Part shown: one piece after another, positions 48,601 to 60,715 of the stretch
Position numbering within the stretch: position 1 is the first letter of the stretch
How the letters are laid out: each line of letters starts with the position of its first letter
Source of the DNA: Eonycteris spelaea
Lineage: Eukaryota > Chordata > Mammalia > Chiroptera > Pteropodidae
Assembly (NCBI GenBank): GCA_003508835.1
Contig: PUFA01000007.1
Span: 13,353,001 to 13,417,000, forward strand
Reading direction: 5' to 3'
DNA: 64,000 nucleotides
Notes under the pieces: generated by a model
Databases searched by the model: none
Told to the model about the DNA's origin: nothing
Seen by the model: the letters and a program-made list of their open reading frames with translations, nothing else
Program-made: the position numbers and the translations under genes

Positions 48601-50044
48601 GTGGAGGGACGCCCCTGCTTGCTTCTCCTCCCAAATCTGTCTAGTTCTTTATGTCCCCATCTAGGCTCCAATGAAACTAGATTCTCTTCTTAACCTGGAA
48701 CCTAATAAATGGACAGGCTCCAGGAGACACGTGACCCCCTCCCCCAACTATACATGCGATTTTCTGTGTTACTCCGGGGAGAGAGTCCTAACTGATCAGA
48801 TTCTCAAAAGTCCGTCACTCCCCTGTTGCATCTGTACAGTACTGCTTGCTGTCAGGTGGATCATTTTTGTCCGAAGTGCGTGTGTTCGAGTGTTTATGTG
48901 TGTAAAGTTATTAACAGGAAGAATGCGAAGGCGAGAAATGTCCCCAGCACTGACCTGATCCGGAACACTAGATTGAATACACCACCTACCTAAGGTGGGC
49001 CCAGGGGTGAGCGATATGCCCCCCTCGGGACTTGGTTTCTTCCAGGATGAAAGGAATGCCGCTGACCTCCAAGTTGCGTTGTTGGAAACGTGTCTCAGAG
49101 TGTGTTCACAGGCGGTCAGTCAGAGCGCTCTTGGTTCTAGCAGATTTCACGCCTAGTCTACTCGGTCCCGCTGCTGTCCTGTAACTATTCACACACGTGC
49201 ACGAACGTGCATGTGCCTCCTCCAGTCGCACCACAAAATCAAGGAGATCGTGCACGTATTTTCCCCAAGTCAGCCTCCACACTTCTTAATGGCGCCTTTG
49301 TACTGAATCTTATACAGTTATGACCTTGGGCCATGAGTTGGATACGAACTAGAGATGTCTAATTTGTCTCCTTCCTTCTAAATTAATGGTCCTTTCCCTA
49401 TGAAACTCCTTTTTCTTCGGCAGTTGGGCTTAATCTTTCCTACCTGCGAGTCGTTATTTATGCAATATTGCCGCCCCGTGGTTAGAATTGGGAACGGAGT
49501 TAAAGGGTGGAAGTAAAGTAATATGAACGACGCAAGTTGGCAGAGATCTAATTAACAAGTGTAACTATATCTTATAGAATTGAGATAATAAGTCAAAGTG
49601 AGAAATGCGGTTCAACTTGTCAAAAATGCGAAAACAAATTGGATGCAATTTAAAACTTATTAAGGGAAATATAATAGTAAAGCAAATGTCGCCCTCTAAT
49701 GGATGTTAGAGGAAATAAATCCCCCAGTTCTTTTTTTCTACTTTTTCTATTTTTGTGTTTGTATGTGTGTGTGTGGTGGGGGGGTGCTCGCCCTGAAAAA
49801 GTAACTATAAATTTACAATAGAGAACTCGCTGAATGGAAAGGTTATCTGGAAAACTATATGGCTATTCCGAGAAAAGAGCAGATGTGATTTATCTTAATA
49901 CATTCAAGTTACTTGGTGACTTAAAAATGTAAAGATAATCAAACATACCAACAGCTAAATTCCAGAATCCTGTGAATGTTAAATTGCACCATAAGTATTT
50001 GTTCAGAAAAAATCAGCTTTGGGAAATGGTACTGGACAAACAAT
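48601..50044. other. upstream intergenic DNA, no gene recognised
   Basis: Falls from GC-rich to AT-rich. Unique-looking. T/G-rich tract near 49732-49786. Confidence 0.4.
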
Positions 50045-50300
50045 TGAGTTTCATTAATAACTTATAAGGAAACCAAGAAATGGAGAGGAAATCTATACAC
50101 TTAAAAGAGACTTAGAAGACATATTAACCAATCACAACACATGAAATTTATTTAGAATTGAATTTTAAAATTCAATAAACATTTGACCTTATGAAACAAT
50201 TGGAAATAGGGAGCAGTGCCTGGATATTTGCTATCACGAAATCATTGTTCCTTTTTTTTTTTTTTGATATAGTAATGATGGTGAGGTTATGTTTACTGAA
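50045..50300 (+). repeat. old L1 3' UTR
   Basis: ATATTAACCAATCACAACAC, TTATGAAACAATTGGAAATA, CTGGATATTTGCTATCACGA and GTAATGATGGTGAGGTTATG fit an L1M 3' UTR. A similar fragment is at 19280-19695. A T-run at 50252-50264 interrupts it. Confidence 0.75.
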
Positions 50301-51234
50301 TGTTCTTATCTTTGAGAGGCACATACTGAAATAAGTGTTCTGTAATTTTCTCCATTAAATAAGGAGTAAAAAACATCCTTAGGGAAAAGTCTGGTAAAGG
50401 GAGTGGAAAATTATGAAAGATGATTAAGATTGTAGATCTCTTGTCTTTCACATGCTCCCCAAAGTCATCTATAGTCCACTTGAGGACTGGAGGCACAGAG
50501 TAAACCCAGAGTGTTTGTGTTCTGCATGATGGAGGAGAAAGAAAAGGAAGAGAGATAGTGATAGAGAACAAGATACACCAAGTCATCATAGAAATAACTG
50601 ATCAATATCAGTTGAATCTTTTGGGAAGTTGGCAAGTGGGTGAAGTATAAAACTTTGGATCAAGAAAAGACATGCCTTTTTTTATGTATACATGTGTTGT
50701 TTAATTAAGGCAATCTGGTTGTAATGTGTTTAATCTTAGCAATGCAAATTATATTAGAAGAAAAGAAAGCATCATCCCAATTCAGGCCTGGCCCAAACAT
50801 AATCTTTGAAGAAAAACAACTGTCATGTAGCTGGATGAGTTAAAAAGAACATGATGAAACCATAGAAACTATTGGGAGAATTCTCAGTGGGGTGAGCAAT
50901 AAAAAACAAAAAACAAAAAAAAAAAAACAAAAAACCAAACAAAAAAAAACAGATCTGGTATTGCCCGTGCAAAAGTCAAATAATGCAGAAAGCCTGGAAT
51001 AAAATTTATAAACATTACCTAGGGCAAGGTCTCATATTTGGTTATAGAGTTTCTTACAAAATTGAAAACAATCTGGAGATTAGAGGACAAAATACCCTAG
51101 AATTTCTCTTGAAAGTGAAAGGGTTAATTATTCCAGATATTTGAGTACAGACAGAACTCCGATGAGAAAAGTAGATTATGGGCTCAACTTTAGAAAGTGG
51201 CTAAGTTTTAATTTAGTTTGTGGATAATTTTTGG
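50301..51234. other. AT-rich intergenic DNA
   Basis: A-rich tract at 50900-50950. The 98-codon minus-strand frame at 50293-50589 has no domain I recognise. Confidence 0.4.
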
Positions 51235-51385
51235 TACATTCTCTCAGCAACATTAATTTAACACCTACTGGGTCAAGAACTGTGCTAGACACCATGGAGG
51301 TACATTAGGCAAGGTTCCTGCCATAGAAAAATGCATAGCCAACATGTAGAGATGGGCACACAAGACTAGCTATTCTGCTAAACGT
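51235..51385 (-). repeat. L2-like LINE fragment
   Basis: TTAACACCTACTGGGTCAAG, AACTGTGCTAGACACCATGG and GGTTCCTGCCATAGAAAAAT fit the common antisense L2 3' text. Confidence 0.55.
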
Positions 51386-53419
51386 GCTTTGCAGAGCTGC
51401 TCAAAAACCACGCACCTATGCCCATTGCCAGTTCTTTGACTCACCACACAGGCTGGTGCATTTACAGAAGGAATGGTACAAACACAACGAAGGAAATAAT
51501 CTGTGGAATACATGGAGAGCTAAAAAAAAAAAAGAAAAGGTGCTGGTAGGTAAACAAGCGTGCCTTGGTTAGCAGAACAGCTTTGTAGCTGAAAAATCAA
51601 ACAGGACAATCTGTTGTTGAAAAATGGTGTGGAAAGCCTGAGGCCATCCTTCCGTTCCTTGTAATCCAGGTTAGCCTATTCCCGACACAGGTATTGTTTT
51701 CCGGACCTCACTACTAAAGAGACATACAGATCATTTGAAACACAGCCTCCAAGATGACTAAGGGAGAAAAAGATTTATACTTCTCCAAAGTATGTTCTGC
51801 AGAATCGTCTTAGGAGATGGTCTGTGAAAAATGGATTTGGTGGTTAAGTTTGGGATTTTCGCATTCTTTTTCTCCCTCTGGTATATGTATGATGGACAGT
51901 ATTTTATTTGGCTCTGTTTATGTTCTTTAAACCCAGTATGTCTCAGGTTTAACTGGACAGAGAACTCCCCTCATTCCCATAGGGCTGCTATAAAGTAATT
52001 GGAACTTTTTACTGAACTTGAAGCAGTAAAGACAACAGTCATCTTTTATGCATCTGCTCAGTCAGTGGTGGCAGGGCAGTACCCTTAGAAGAAATTCAGA
52101 TAATCCCCAGAAACTGGGCAAGGTCCACCACCACACCTATTTACAAAACAAGGGGGTCGGGGGAGGGGTCTCTCTAAGGGAAAGAGAGAAAGATGGCGTC
52201 ACAGATTTAATAGCTGGCATTAGAGATGAAGCCATCATGAGCCTGGCGGGTTAAGGACAACAATTTTTAAGGGATGGGCTGGAACTTCAAACTACAGAGC
52301 TGAATTTAAACGACAGGACAGAAAAACTAGGGACTATGGCCACATCCCCACATCTGGATGTTCTACATATCAGTTATCAGTTAACTGCAATTGTGCTTTT
52401 CTATCCTGGTATAGAGAATTTTTAGAGTTAACTATGACATTCAACTCTGCAATATTTACTAAACATTCATCTTTTAAGATTCATCTGCCATTCTTATTAC
52501 AAATCTAAAGTATCAGCCCCTTTTTTTTGGACTTCCCGGAGAGTGAGCCTGGGGTGTGATCCAGGTAAAAGTGTTTTAAACAAACATTCTCAGATGATTC
52601 TTATCAGGCCAGTTTGGAAACTAAGGCATTTGCCTCTTAAACCTCAAAAAGCCTTAGGACTGGTTTATAAATACTAATTCTCAAGCCCTACCTTCCGAGA
52701 TCTTAATTCAACAGAAATAGAGCCTAGCAAACTTCAACTCAAATGCACAGAATCCAGAAAACCTGCCCTTCTATTTGCCAGGCCAGGAAATTCCGGTGTT
52801 CCCAGAAGGTAGCGCTCTCCTTTATTTTGCTAAAAACTTGCACCTAAAAAGTCTAATTCTTTACTAAGGAACTGGGTTTTCAGAAAAAAAAAAAAAATTA
52901 AATCTCCCAAGTGGATAGATCTGGGACCAAATATATATTCTTACTGATGAATTCCTTCCAAAATTCAAAGATGTCTCTGTCTGACTGTAAGCAAGGATGC
53001 TCAATATCAGAAATGACTATAGGCAACCCCAAGCACAGCCAGGACTGAATTGCAGGTGACAAATGATCCTCAGAGTTCAGACAGTGGTTTCTTTAGTCTT
53101 TCAATGCTGAATTAATGTGAAGACAATTAAAACTACAAATAAGGTGGGACTGTCTTGATTTAGCATCAAAGGGTTAAAAATTGAACCCTATTTTAGCCTT
53201 TAGAAAAAAAACTACTCCAAACCAAAGTAAGACATCTACTTGGAAATGAAGAGGTTAGTGGACATTAGAGATCACCCCTAGATTGCAGATGAAAATTGGG
53301 GCACAGAAAGTTTTCTTGGCTTAATTTGGTCATTAAGCCAGGATCAGATATCTGATTCATAACCAATATTTGTTGACTTCTAGCTGAATGATCTTAGTTA
53401 TACACTTAAAACAAAACAA
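51386..53419. other. AT-rich intergenic DNA
   Basis: 52520-52720 resembles a diverged hAT/MER20-type repeat and 53270-53370 a weak MIR (antisense). Nothing else is recognised. Confidence 0.35.
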
Positions 53420-53590
53420 ACCAAAACATTTTCTTACTGAAAATTCTAAACATATACAAAAATAGATTTTTAAATGAACCCATGTACCCTTTACCCTGCT
53501 TTAATAATTATCAATATACTGCTAACCTCATTTACACTGTCACCTCCTCCAGGATTTTAAAAAGCAAATCTTAGACATCATAATACTGAA
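53420..53590. repeat. old L1-type 3' repeat fragment
   Basis: AAAATTCTAAACATATACAA, TTTAATAATTATCAATATAC and AAAGCAAATCTTAGACATCA match the same repeat as 5385-5560. Confidence 0.5.
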
Positions 53591-53864
53591 TAATGTCCAT
53601 CCCCGTCTTTGTCTGCTGGGCTATCCGAGTCAGTGTTTTTGGGCAGTCCTCATGGGATCTTCCTTCAGTCATGCTGGTTTTACACTAAGAACACTTGCCA
53701 TAGGATCACAAACAGAGCCCCTCATACCAAGAAGACACTTGCAAATGTGGGCTCTGCTTTAGGTTATGGAGTTTAGGATACATTTAACGAGGCATTGGTG
53801 TCCCCTTCTATGTAAATAGCGTCATCAGTATGAATAATTATTGTTAACCTGTTCTCTTAATTTC

Positions 53865-54077
53865 TTTTTTCCTTTTTTTTTTTTTTTAAGCAAGGCAACC
53901 CTTGGTTAACCAGGACCTTGTCAGCTTATAATCCCTTATTTTTTATTTTTATTTTTTTCACCTACAGCACCTGGTCTTCCTAGGTGGTCTCCCATCCAAG
54001 TACTAACCAGGCCCAACTCTGCTTAGCTTCCGAGATCAGACGCGATCTGGCTTGTTCAGAGTGGCATGGCCATAGAC
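53865..54077 (-). mobile_element. 5S rRNA-derived SINE, long form, with target-site duplication
   Basis: On the minus strand it starts GTCTATGGCCATGCCACTCT, the true 5S rRNA 5' end, and reads through the whole 5S body to GGTGCTGTAGGTG. It keeps the internal promoter region (AGCTAAGCAGAG, TGGATGGGAGACC). Then come a short A/T-rich linker, a further 50-60 bp not found in 5S (TGACAAGGTCCTGGTTAACC, AAGGGTTGCCTTGCTT), and a poly(A) tail. Duplications of TGTTCTCTTAATTTC (53850-53864) and TGTTTTCTTAATTTC (54078-54092) flank it. It shares AGGAAGACCAGGTG with the copy at 32728-32836, which 5S rRNA lacks. It is therefore a retroposed SINE, not a 5S gene. Confidence 0.9.
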
Positions 54078-54545
54078 TGTTTTCTTAATTTCATAATTGA
54101 AGCCAACATACCCCCAAACTTTTATCAAGTGGTGGGCCAAAGGACATTGAAGGGTTTAACTCTCTATTAATTATTTTTCTTGTGTATGTTTTTTGGTTTT
54201 TAAATCATCACTATTCCCTAAATTAGAAAAGGGGTGTTTTTAAAACTTACATTTGGAATCTAGCATAGCAACTTTATTTTTAGTATTTCCATGCTTTTCT
54301 TTGTTTAAAATTTGTATTTGGAAAGCTGAAATGAAAATAAATAACAACCATAAACCCGCCACCTAACAAAGTACACAAAATAGGATAGGAAAGTTCTTTG
54401 TCTTTCTTCCTTTGTGGTAAATGTTCTTGTACATGAAACTTTTCTACCCATGCAATTATTTCTATACAATAAATTCCTAGAAGTGGGATTATATGTCACA
54501 GGGTATGTACTTCATTTTTTTAAAAAAAATTACCAAAATTTCCCC

Positions 54546-54605
54546 CAGAATATTACACCAGTTTACATGCTGCTTCAGAATGTTATACCAGTTTACATGC
54601 TGCCT
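54546..54605. repeat. 30-bp tandem duplication
   Basis: 54546-54575 and 54576-54605 are two head-to-tail copies with about three differences, sharing CCAGTTTACATGCTGC. Confidence 0.9.
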
Positions 54606-55150
54606 TCTCAAATCCTAGATATCTTCTAAGGTTCGACAGAGTTCTCACTCTCCAGGCTTCTCCAGGAAAATTTCCTGGTATTCTGGCCCATTATTAGTTT
54701 GCAACTTCCTTATTGCTTAGTGCTCTCGTCTCTTTCATACATGACTGTTATTAAAACAACGTACTTTGTTAGACATACCGAATAAGCAAACTTTGTGCAC
54801 TCATGCCCCAAGCGCACCTTCCACCTTCCCTGTTCTAGACCCAGACGGGCCATGTCCCCAGAGATCCCTGGTTCCTTTTAGTGGGGTCTCCTCGAGTCAT
54901 TTTTCTCCATGAAACTTTCTGTAACCTTCTCAGACCCCACCTCCACCTCCCGGTCCCACTTCTGCTGTAATCATCCCTTTTTATAGTGTGATGTAATTAT
55001 TGTTCACTTGTCTGACTTTTTCCCGTTTTGCTGTAGGTACCTTGAATTCAGGCAGAGATTTTATTTCACTTGACTATGTACTCCCCAGTTCCTACTGTGT
55101 ACAGGTTCATGGAAAGCATTCAAATATTTTTGTTGAGTGAATGAATGCTA
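54606..55150 (+). repeat. L2 LINE 3' region
   Basis: CTGTAATCATCCCTTTTTAT, AATTCAGGCAGAGATTTTAT and the tail TTTTTGTTGAGTGAATGAAT are typical L2 3' end text; the first half is more diverged. Confidence 0.65.
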
Positions 55151-55223
55151 TTTATTATGTATGACCAATAACATGATCAAATTGTTTCATGGGTGTGTGT
55201 CTTCACAATGACATTGCCCTTTC

Positions 55224-55225
55224 CT

Positions 55226-55304
<79 letters not shown>

Positions 55305-55307
55305 TTT
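55224..55307. repeat. (TTTC)n microsatellite
   Basis: About 20 TTTC units with a single TTC break. Confidence 0.98.
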
Positions 55308-55319
55308 TAAAGATGAGAA

Positions 55320-55410
55320 CCCTTTTTTATATCTCTTGCTTTTCCCTACAGAGCCTAGCACAGTTTAAATCCAGAATAGGCAGTCAATAAATATTTGTTG
55401 CATTAAAATC
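55320..55410 (+). repeat. L2 LINE 3' terminus
   Basis: CAGAGCCTAGCACAGTTTAA followed by CAGTCAATAAATATTTGTTG. Confidence 0.75.
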
Positions 55411-55944
55411 AGTCAAGTTATACTGAATTAGGCAGCATGGATTGCTCAAAACCAGACAGCTCTAGCTCCTTGTAGGGCTACACACATTTTGTTAAGACTG
55501 TATGGCAAAGGATTTGTAAATAATTCTCACAAAGGTCTACAAGTTAGAACATTTAGAACACCCTCTCTTCAAAACAAAATGATTCAAGATAGGTAGATTA
55601 GCTAGAAAGAAACCAGGATTGCAACGAAATACATCATTTCGGTCACAACAGGGAAAAGTAACCTAAACGCTTAGTCCACAATTGGAAAAACTAATGAAAT
55701 AGCTCTTCTAATTACTTTATAACTTCACTACAAACTTGTATTTTCCAGGGGACAAAAGAAATAGAATCAATATTCTTCAGTCTTGCTTATTGTTAATGCA
55801 AAATTATGTAAAGTGATGAGTCAGGTTGTGGCATGATCGTGACAAGAGCAAATGCCATTGGACTGATCTACTCATTCATGAGTCTGAAGTTATTTTTGAG
55901 AAATTAAAATAACAATGCTGATTAGGCATCTACTCTTTTGTGTG
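55411..55944. other. AT-rich intergenic DNA
   Basis: No repeat family or gene recognised. Confidence 0.4.
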
Positions 55945-56335
55945 TTTTAGATTTTATTTTTTAAGAGCAGTTTTAGATTCACAGCAAGATCGAGAGAAAG
56001 GTACAGAGAGTTCCCATGGATGCCCGCCCCCACACATACATTTCCTCCCCCATTATCAGCATCCTTATCAGAGTGGCACAATGAACGAATCTACAGTGAC
56101 ATATCATTATCTCCCAGAGTCCAGAGTTTATGTTAAGGCTTACTCTTTGTGTTGTACATTCTATGGGTTTGGACAAATATATAGTATTGCATAGCTACCA
56201 CCACAGTATTATACAAAATAGTTTCATTGTGCTAAAAATTCTCTGTGCTCTACCTATTCATCCCTTCCTTGGCAGCCACTGATCTTTTCGTTGTCTTCAT
56301 AGTTTTGAATAGTAGGAATTCATCTGTCGTATAGT
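55945..56335 (-). repeat. L1 3' UTR (antisense)
   Basis: GAGCAGTTTTAGATTCACAG, CACTGATCTTTTCGTTGTCT, TGTTGTACATTCTATGGGTT and GTTTCATTGTGCTAAAAATT are the reverse complement of an L1MA/MB-type 3' end. The L1 polyadenylation end lies at the low coordinate. Confidence 0.85.
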
Positions 56336-57174
56336 TGGAATTCGCTTTTCAAAGTGTTGAAGAGAAGAATAAAGTTGGCCATTGCTCGAACTTAGTCTGG
56401 AACTGGTGACTTAAGAGGGCCTAGTGAAACTCTTGGAGTATAATCTTGGGGACCATGTCTTTTAGTTTGCTGTAATCTGACTGCTGAGTCGTTTCCAATA
56501 TTTGATAAATTGGGGCACCCTGGAAACCAGAAGACTAACAGGCTGTGCTGGAATTGTACCATTATGTCCACATAGACCTGCCACAGGGGCCCTGGCTCAT
56601 CGTTGATCATCGAAAGAATATCCCACCTCATTGTCCTGCTTCTCATTTTCTCGAATAAAAATATAAGCCCCAGAGAGCAAACCTTCTTTATTTGAGCAAG
56701 GTTAACAGGCTAGCCATCAGCTTGGAGTCAACCAAGGTCAAGTACAAGTTTGCAGCAGGAAAAATACCCATTGTTTTGACAAGCCACAGCTAAATGTGGC
56801 CCAAACAGAACCATGCGAAAGATGCACTTAAACAGTTTGAGATACAAACATCAAATATCAGAAAAATATATTCCACAAAAATAAGCAAGCAGAAAAACAA
56901 GTGGGGAGGTAGTCTGCAAGTTACACACCAGGCAGCCTGTCAATCAGGCTTCAAGAAGACATAACTTTCGGAACTAATCATCCTGTGTTTTATAGCAAGG
57001 TGATACCTCCAGCTTGCTGCAGGCGTAAAAGCCATTGACTGGTGGCTCATAGTACATGTTTAATCTACAGCACGTAGCACTAAAACCCAAAACCACAAAA
57101 AGCACCTGAGCTAGGAGATATCTACTAGAGCCATTGTCTCCAAATTTAACTACAAGTGAAACATTTCAAATATT
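56336..57174. other. unassigned, possible LTR-like repeat
   Basis: The minus strand has AATAAAGAAGGTTTGCTCTC (AATAAA near 56690) in an LTR-like setting, and an 84-codon frame at 56392-56646 with no domain I recognise. Confidence 0.25.
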
Positions 57175-57640
57175 ACATGATTTCACTTCTTGGAATTTGT
57201 GGTAAGGAAATAAGAATGAGCACAGATATTTAGCAACAACAGCAGAAATCCATCACAATATTGTTAGTAATTGTAAAAAGATAGAAACAATGTAAATGTC
57301 TAATAACAGCAGATTGCTAAAATAAGCAATAGAATATCCATGTAGTAGAATAATATGTAACCATTTAAGATGATGTGAGAGAAATATCTTTTGAGATATG
57401 TTCATGACATCAAATGAAAACACATTATAAAACAGGTATGTTTTGATCCCATTTTTGTTATAAAATAAAAAACTTAAAATACTAAAGGTTAATGGTGGCT
57501 CAAGGTTGATAAAGTTGATAGGAATACAGTTTAAAAGTATCTTTAAAAAAAACTTGTCTGCATTTTCTGATCTTTCTGAAATGAGTATGCATTACTTTGT
57601 TACAATAAAAGCAATACATTTTTAAAAAACAAAAGTACAG
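57175..57640 (+). repeat. old L1 3' end
   Basis: AACAATGTAAATGTCTAATA, AATAGAATATCCATGTAGTA, ATGAGTATGCATTACTTTGT and an A-rich tail are L1M 3' end text. Confidence 0.82.
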
Positions 57641-58479
57641 GGCTTGGCTCTATTAACAATTATGGAAATAAATGAATGAACCAAAAGTTACATAAGGTCT
57701 AATTTTCCCCACATAGCAATTTGTTCTATCCTGATGTGTGATAAACATGTTTTAATAGCACATTTCACATTACATTGCAATTTATCTGTTTACCTACCTG
57801 CATCCTCTTCAGCCCACGCTCCTCTAGGACTAGAATGGTTATCATTCATCTTCATCTTCTTAGCACATAAAACCGGAATCTAGTAGGTGATGAGTAAGTG
57901 TTGAATAATTGTGTAACACCACAGTAAAAAGTGTTGGAAGATTTCAAATTTGGTTTCGAGGCAATGTTGACAATCATACCATCTGTCTCGCTCTAAACTA
58001 GGAAGGTAGTCAACATACTTATTTTTCTTAAAACAAACTTTTTTTTGTTTGAAAATGTACAAGATATTTATTTCTCAGGAAGGTCCACAACAGCTGGCAG
58101 CCACTGCCTTCTCTTATTCTAAGGAGGTTTCTCTCTCCTTTTCCAAGAAATCCCCTCTTCTTGGAAGTGCCCATGGGGAGGCAAAATAAACTTTGATTTA
58201 AAAAGAAGCAGTGGATCCTAAAACCTAAATAACAATCAAAAATATCTGGGAGCTCTACACAAAACCAAGCAAATCAGAATATGACACAGGGTCTCCAGTT
58301 GTAAATAACAAGGAATTTAAGGAAGTCATTGAGGCCAGGTTAAGACTAAGGATCAGGGGCATAGGGGTGAAGACAAATAATTCCTGTAAATCACACATGT
58401 TTTTATTGTCATCAATTTGGGGAACTTAGAGAATATTTCAGAAAAACTGCAAACAAAACAATAATAATACTCAGTACTT
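57641..58479. other. AT-rich intergenic DNA
   Basis: No repeat family or gene recognised. Confidence 0.4.
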
Positions 58480-59060
58480 TCAAGGAAGATAAGGAATATA
58501 TGAATATATACTTCTGGATATTAATCGAAGCATATTCACCAAAAGCCTGAAAGTTCAACATAGCTTTTGATCTAGTAATTTTACTTCTGAGGATTTATCC
58601 AAAGGAAATTATCATGGATGTGCACAAGAAATGAGCTCAAAGGACGTTCATCACAGTGCTGTCTATAATAGTGAAAACAAACAAAAGTATGAAACAGCAA
58701 AATAAAAACAGACACTACGTCCAGCAGCAGAGAATAGGCAAGGGTAATAATGAAATACACATTTAGCAGAATACCTATGGCAACAAAAATGATACTACAG
58801 AAATATATTTCTAGATATGGAAAGATGTTCCCAATATATTGTTGTTGTTGTTGTTATTTATTATTATTTATTATTATTATTATTATTAGAAAAAGACATG
58901 TTACCAAGTAGTATGCAAAGTAGACCTAGTTTTTGTAAATGAAAATATACAGATTGAGCAAATATAGTTAGTAATGGGTTTCTCTGGAGGAGGGAGATCA
59001 TGGATTGTTTTAAGTGCCTTTGTTTCTCTGTCTTTTCTGAGTTCTTTGCAGTGAGCTATT
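58480..59060 (+). repeat. old L1 3' region
   Basis: TTTGATCTAGTAATTTTACT, AGGATTTATCCAAAGGAAAT and ACAGTGCTGTCTATAATAGT, in L1 order. It is interrupted by (TTG)n(TTA)n. Confidence 0.8.
58840..58889. repeat. (TTG)n-(TTA)n microsatellite
   Basis: Five TTG units, then about nine TTA units with one interruption. Confidence 0.95.
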
Positions 59061-59164
59061 ATTGCTCTTATAATAAGAAAGCAAAAAGGAAGATGTTAGC
59101 AAAAACATACATATATGAAAGCATAATACCAATAGGATCGAGGAGAAAAGCTTTATTTTTTTGA

Positions 59165-59335
59165 AGCCAGCTTTTATATAGCACTTATTATACACCACGC
59201 ATGATATCAAGTAAGTTACATTTATCAACTTGTTTAATCCTCATTACAACCCCACGATTAAGTCATAGAACCAATAGAGCCAGAATTTGGACACTGGGAG
59301 CCTAGCTCTAGAATCCTCACTCCTAAGAAACACAC
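59165..59335 (-). repeat. MIR SINE
   Basis: TATATAGCACTTATTATACA, CTTGTTTAATCCTCATTACA and AGCCAGAATTTGGACACTGG. Confidence 0.7.
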
Positions 59336-59880
59336 TCTACTATTGGGGTCAAATCTAGATCGACATCTCTCTGTCATCACATCTCCATGATGTCTGTTTT
59401 TCATGTCTCATTATTCTACGCAGGTTGGAGGAGAGTAGTGGGGATCAGTTTTAACGGTTCATGCTAGAGAGGGTCCTTAAGAGCAACTTCAGCATTTGAC
59501 TTTGAGAGTTATCTCAGGCAACATGTGGTGGGTAAGATAACGTATATCTTTCCTCTTGTCCTTCACTCCTTTAATCCCTCCCTCTCCTCCTTCCTTTCTG
59601 TGTCTTTTAATTAATTTATTTGGTAAACTACAATCCCATATGGAAAAAAGAATAATACATAAAGGTACAATATAATAAATAATAATAAGGCAGACAGATT
59701 CATGTGCTGGCTCTTTTTCATTTGTCCCCTCCTACCTTCTCCTCACCTTCTAGTGGCTGTGAAGGCAGACCTGTGTGACCTGCTAACACTGCTCTCTGAC
59801 TCTCTTGGCTCTGGCTGATGGGAGCCCCTGCGGCAGAGCTGATGGAGGAAAGGAGGGCATCTTTTCCCTTGGTGCTTAAT
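59336..59880. other. intergenic DNA, no feature recognised
   Basis: No repeat family or gene recognised. Confidence 0.4.
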
Positions 59881-60350
59881 TGTTGTGGTGCAATCAAATC
59901 TAAGACCCACTGAGCCAATTGAGATGAACTGTGAGCCTTTATTAGCCCGCGGGCGACTGACTCTCTACCACGCAGAGTTAGAAGAGATCAGTCCTGAGCC
60001 TCCAGAGGGGATAGTTTAAAAAGTACCAAAACCCCCTTTAGCAAGCAAGCAGGTTTACAAAAGCAGAGGCTGGCCATTAACACATCTTTACACAGGATAA
60101 CTACACCCTTAACATTAGCATATCTTTGTACAGAATATCTCTTAGAACTACATCTTGTTTAACGTTAAACACTGGAAGCAGAAGTTGGCCATTTGAAAAT
60201 TTTCCACCCTTAACATTAATGTGAGGTCCTCTCAGGCTGGCTGCCTTTCCCTTCTTCTTAACATGAAAGAATCTGCTTAATTTTCTGTCCTTCCAAATTC
60301 CAGGGACTACACCTTCCCTGTGTCCCTTCAGGACTAGCGCGCGGTAACAG
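59881..60350 (-). mobile_element. endogenous retrovirus LTR (solo, ends uncertain)
   Basis: On the minus strand there is a polyadenylation signal in GGGCTAATAAAGGCTCACAG (59937-59956), followed by about 55 bp of U5-like sequence ending CCACAACA at 59881. Upstream are features of a gammaretrovirus-type LTR: a purine-rich lead and CTCTGGAGGCTCAGGACTGA. The low-coordinate edge TGTTGTGG is a credible LTR end. The other end is uncertain: GGTAACA near 60349 or GACTACA near 60311 are candidates, and neither shows a target-site duplication. No viral gene was seen next to it. Confidence 0.6.
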
Positions 60351-60524
60351 TTTGGCTGCCATTAGCCCCACGATGCAAAACCGTCTATTGTGACTCCCCT
60401 ACACCTGCACCTTTGTAATTATTGTCTTGTCAATGAACCCTCGTCAAGTTACCTTATTTTAAATAAACCTTCCATTTCCCATTGGCACCTCGATTGATAC
60501 AAACTAGATACCACCCTGTCCCAT

Positions 60525-60715
60525 ACAGTAGCCACTGGCTGCATGTGGCTATTTCAATTTCAATTTTAATTAATTAAAATGAAAGGAAACTAAAATTCGG
60601 CTTCTCATGTCAAGTACTCAATAGCCACAGATGACGAACAGCTGCAGTGCTGCCAGCTCAGAAATAGAAAATGCCCATCACCATAGAAAGTCCTACTGGA
60701 CAGCTCTTACAGGAC
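60525..60715. repeat. MER-type palindromic DNA element, copy 2
   Basis: CAGTAGCCACTGGCTGCATG, TGGCTATTTCAATTTCAATT and TAGTCAAGTACTCAATAGCC-like text (60611-60625) match the same MITE family as 33140-33330. Confidence 0.6.

Noticed and set aside
50293..50589. 98-codon minus-strand ORF
   Set aside because: AT-rich chance frame at the edge of an L1 fragment with no homology I recognise.
53962..54077. Functional 5S rRNA gene
   Set aside because: It carries substitutions in the conserved core shared with another retroposed copy, lacks the normal T-run terminator directly after the 5S body, and has a poly(A) tail and target-site duplication.
56392..56646. 84-codon minus-strand ORF near a possible LTR
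   Set aside because: No recognisable retroviral or cellular domain. Not enough to call a gene.
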